Source: Candidatus Leptofilum proximum (GTDB lineage: Bacteria > Chloroflexota > Anaerolineae > Promineifilales > Promineifilaceae). From it: 64,000 nucleotides of DNA. Where the stretch lies: the NCBI GenBank assembly GCA_016710325.1, contig JADJXK010000001.1:248001-312000 (forward strand). Direction: 5' to 3'. Shown here one piece after another: positions 62,523 to 64,000 of this stretch. A program made the translations under genes and the position numbers. The notes beneath the pieces were generated by a model. The model did no database searches. It had not been told where the DNA came from and saw only the letters and a list, made by a program, of their open reading frames with translations. Within the stretch, counting starts at the first letter, position 1; each line of letters starts with the position of its first letter.

Positions 62523-64000
62523 ATGAAAACAATTCAAAAATTTATCGGCTTTTTAATCCTCTTGCTGCTGCTTGTCGCTTGCAGTAGGAACACGAATGAG
62601 ACAAATGAGGCGAATGGCGCCAGCAGTACGACCAATGGAAATAACTCTAGTGCAGCCGATGATGGGGATACCATTGTGACCTTTGCCGTCAATGAGTTTG
62701 AGCGTGGGCTGTATGAAAGCCGCATTGAGGCTTTTGAGCAGGCCAATCCCGGCATTCGCATTGAACTGGTGAATATTGGCGAAATTACGGGGAATTCATT
62801 TATTGAAGCTGGCGAGTATTCAGAAGAGAATATCCTTGACCTGGTTAAATCGGCCGACGTGATCGCCATGCAGCCCACGCGGGCCATGATTGAGCAGGGA
62901 CTGATCCTCGACCTGGCCCCCTTGATGGCCGGTGACAGCCAGATTGATCCCCAGGATTTCTATCCGGGCGTGCTGGAACAATACCAGCAGGATGGAGGAA
63001 CGTGGGCTTTACCGTTAACGGCCGTTTACGGCATCCTCGTTTACGACAAAACACAGTTTGACGCCGCCGGGGTAGCTTACCCGGAACCGGGTTGGACCTG
63101 GGCCGATTTTGTGGCCAAAGCCCAGGCGCTTACCAGTGGCACAGGAGAAGAGGTGCAGTGGGGCTTTGCTGGCGGCAGTGGTTTCTCTGCCACACTGCAA
63201 TTCATTGAGGCCAGGGCGGGACGGCCGTTTATTGTCACCAGCACCGACCCCGCCACCGTTGATCTGCTGCACCCAGATGTGGTGGACGCATTTCAATGGT
63301 ATGCTGACCTCGCTCATGTATATGACGTCATGCCAACAACGGAATCCAGGGGCAGTGATGTTGTTATCAGCAGCGGCGGCGGTGGGACCTCGTTTAGTAC
63401 CGGCGGCGGCAGCGGCAATGTCGCCATGTGGCTGACCACCACAAATTTCATCAACGGGGATAGTTTAGAAAGGGAGAATTGGGGCGTTGTGCCTTTCCCG
63501 GTTTCCACAACGAACAGCCAGACCTCACCCCTTACCAGTTCATCCTTTGGTGCAGGAGACACCTTTGTGATCAGTGCCGGTACAGCCAAAACAGATGCGG
63601 CCTGGGCCTGGTTAAAGTTCCTGTCACAGCAGTCGGCCGAAAGCAACTTCTTTAATTCGGCCGCTTTACCGGCTCGCCAGTCGGCGGCCGAAACCAGCGA
63701 ATTCTGGAATGATCTGCCCGAATCGTTAGCAGCCACGCTGCGCTACGCGCTGGAACACACGTTTACGCCTTCTCAGACCACGGGACTCTCCCTTGATTTC
63801 AATCCGCTGAACGAGATGATTCTAGAGCAGAAAGCGGTGCAATCTGTCCTCAGCGAGGTGCAAACATCTGTAACAGCGTGGTTGGAACAAGAAGCTGAAG
63901 AAATCGCCGAAGCGACACCGGTCCCCCCATTTGCAGTGGCTGAACCACCCAGCGAACAAATACCTGAAGGCACAGCAGTGATTCGCTTTGTGGCAATGGG
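62523..64000 (+). CDS. Extracellular solute-binding lipoprotein, family 1 type, partial
   Basis: The frame is open from ATG 62523 to the window edge (about 492 residues). The lipoprotein signal ends LLLLLVACSRN. The core is a family 1 (sugar-type) binding protein: FEQANPGIRIELVN, GTWALPLTAVYGILVYDKTQ, AWAWLKFLSQQSAESNFF and GSGNVAMWLTTTNFI. An Asn/Ser linker precedes it. After a full-size domain and a helical end, a Pro/Glu-rich linker leads to AVIRFVAMG, which looks like the start of another binding domain, so the complete protein may be a tandem fusion. Confidence 0.82.
   Translation, partial: MKTIQKFIGFLILLLLLVACSRNTNETNEANGASSTTNGNNSSAADDGDTIVTFAVNEFERGLYESRIEAFEQANPGIRIELVNIGEITGNSFIEAGEYSEENILDLVKSADVIAMQPTRAMIEQGLILDLAPLMAGDSQIDPQDFYPGVLEQYQQDGGTWALPLTAVYGILVYDKTQFDAAGVAYPEPGWTWADFVAKAQALTSGTGEEVQWGFAGGSGFSATLQFIEARAGRPFIVTSTDPATVDLLHPDVVDAFQWYADLAHVYDVMPTTESRGSDVVISSGGGGTSFSTGGGSGNVAMWLTTTNFINGDSLERENWGVVPFPVSTTNSQTSPLTSSSFGAGDTFVISAGTAKTDAAWAWLKFLSQQSAESNFFNSAALPARQSAAETSEFWNDLPESLAATLRYALEHTFTPSQTTGLSLDFNPLNEMILEQKAVQSVLSEVQTSVTAWLEQEAEEIAEATPVPPFAVAEPPSEQIPEGTAVIRFVAM

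Larger units (their letters stand above)
114..63226. repeat. Dispersed HIP1-like palindrome ACGGCCGT, about 85 copies
   Basis: The perfect 8-bp palindrome ACGGCCGT occurs about 85 times by hand count, roughly once per 750 bp. Base composition alone would predict one or two copies. Examples lie near 114, 1032, 7516, 14273, 23154, 23163, 34083, 36562, 36627, 36662 and 63004. Many copies extend to AACGGCCGTT or TACGGCCGTA. Inside genes it is read in all three frames (Gly-Arg, Thr-Ala-Val and Arg-Pro), so selection acts on DNA and not on protein. It also occurs between genes, for example inside a 16-bp palindrome near 14268 and just upstream of the gene at 34110. The IS630 element and 52.2-55.9 kb contain none. 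Confidence 0.9.

Overview
The window looks like a stretch of a Chloroflexota (Anaerolineae/Caldilineae-type) chromosome. This is inferred from gene content and style: GC near 57 percent by eye, very large STAND-type regulators, BMP-type permeases, PA14/SH3 secreted proteins, DUF6295 and DUF5946 genes, and intergenic hairpins built from short repeated words. No rRNA or tRNA gene was recognised, so the assignment is indirect. The most striking property is a perfect 8-bp palindrome, ACGGCCGT. I count about 85 copies by eye, in genes (all three reading frames) and between genes. It resembles the HIP1 palindrome of cyanobacteria but has a different sequence.

1-8 kb: a minus-strand operon reads (5' to 3') YgeY-like M20 hydrolase, YgeW/OTC-like carbamoyltransferase, fold-type II PLP enzyme, then two BMP-type (nucleoside-like) ABC permeases, the last cut by the window edge. 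An IS630-family element with a -1 frameshift signal sits between the PLP gene and the permeases. A divergent GntR/HutC regulator with TCTGACAA-type operators faces the operon. The set suggests uptake and catabolism of a ureido/diamino compound, as in the ygeW-ygeX-ygeY uric acid route. 8-16 kb: an iodotyrosine-deiodinase-like flavoprotein, the hydratase HpaH, an acetyltransferase, a dienelactone hydrolase, acetoacetyl-CoA synthetase and GAPDH.

15.4-25 kb: a LacI regulator with three operators faces a secreted 1425-residue GH16 beta-glucanase (catalytic domain nested inside a carbohydrate-binding module) and a 1166-residue (alpha/alpha)6-type carbohydrate enzyme, possibly a beta-glucan phosphorylase. 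24.9-37.4 kb is a mixed region: GlcD-type oxidase, globin, SARP/AfsR-like regulator, methyltransferase, tyrosine recombinase, di-haem cytochrome c, XRE-STAND regulator and a RibD-type reductase.

37.4-49.4 kb is a phosphate-starvation island: Na/Pi symporter, pstSCAB, three universal-stress-type proteins (one with a GspE/MshEN-like N-terminus), a 62-residue membrane peptide, a PhoB/PhoR-type two-component pair and manA. GTAACA direct repeats at 11-bp steps (PHO boxes) precede three of the transcription units, two of them with an identical 11-12-11 layout. phoU was not seen.

49.5-64 kb: an orphan TRAP binding protein, a DUF1566 lipoprotein, a patch of small AT-richer genes without the palindrome, then a PA14/SH3 protein leading a MacAB-like operon (permease, adaptor, ATPase), and a sugar-type solute-binding lipoprotein cut by the right edge. 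Three copies of a promoter-like repeat lie in 50.8-55.2 kb, two of them directly upstream of secreted-protein genes.
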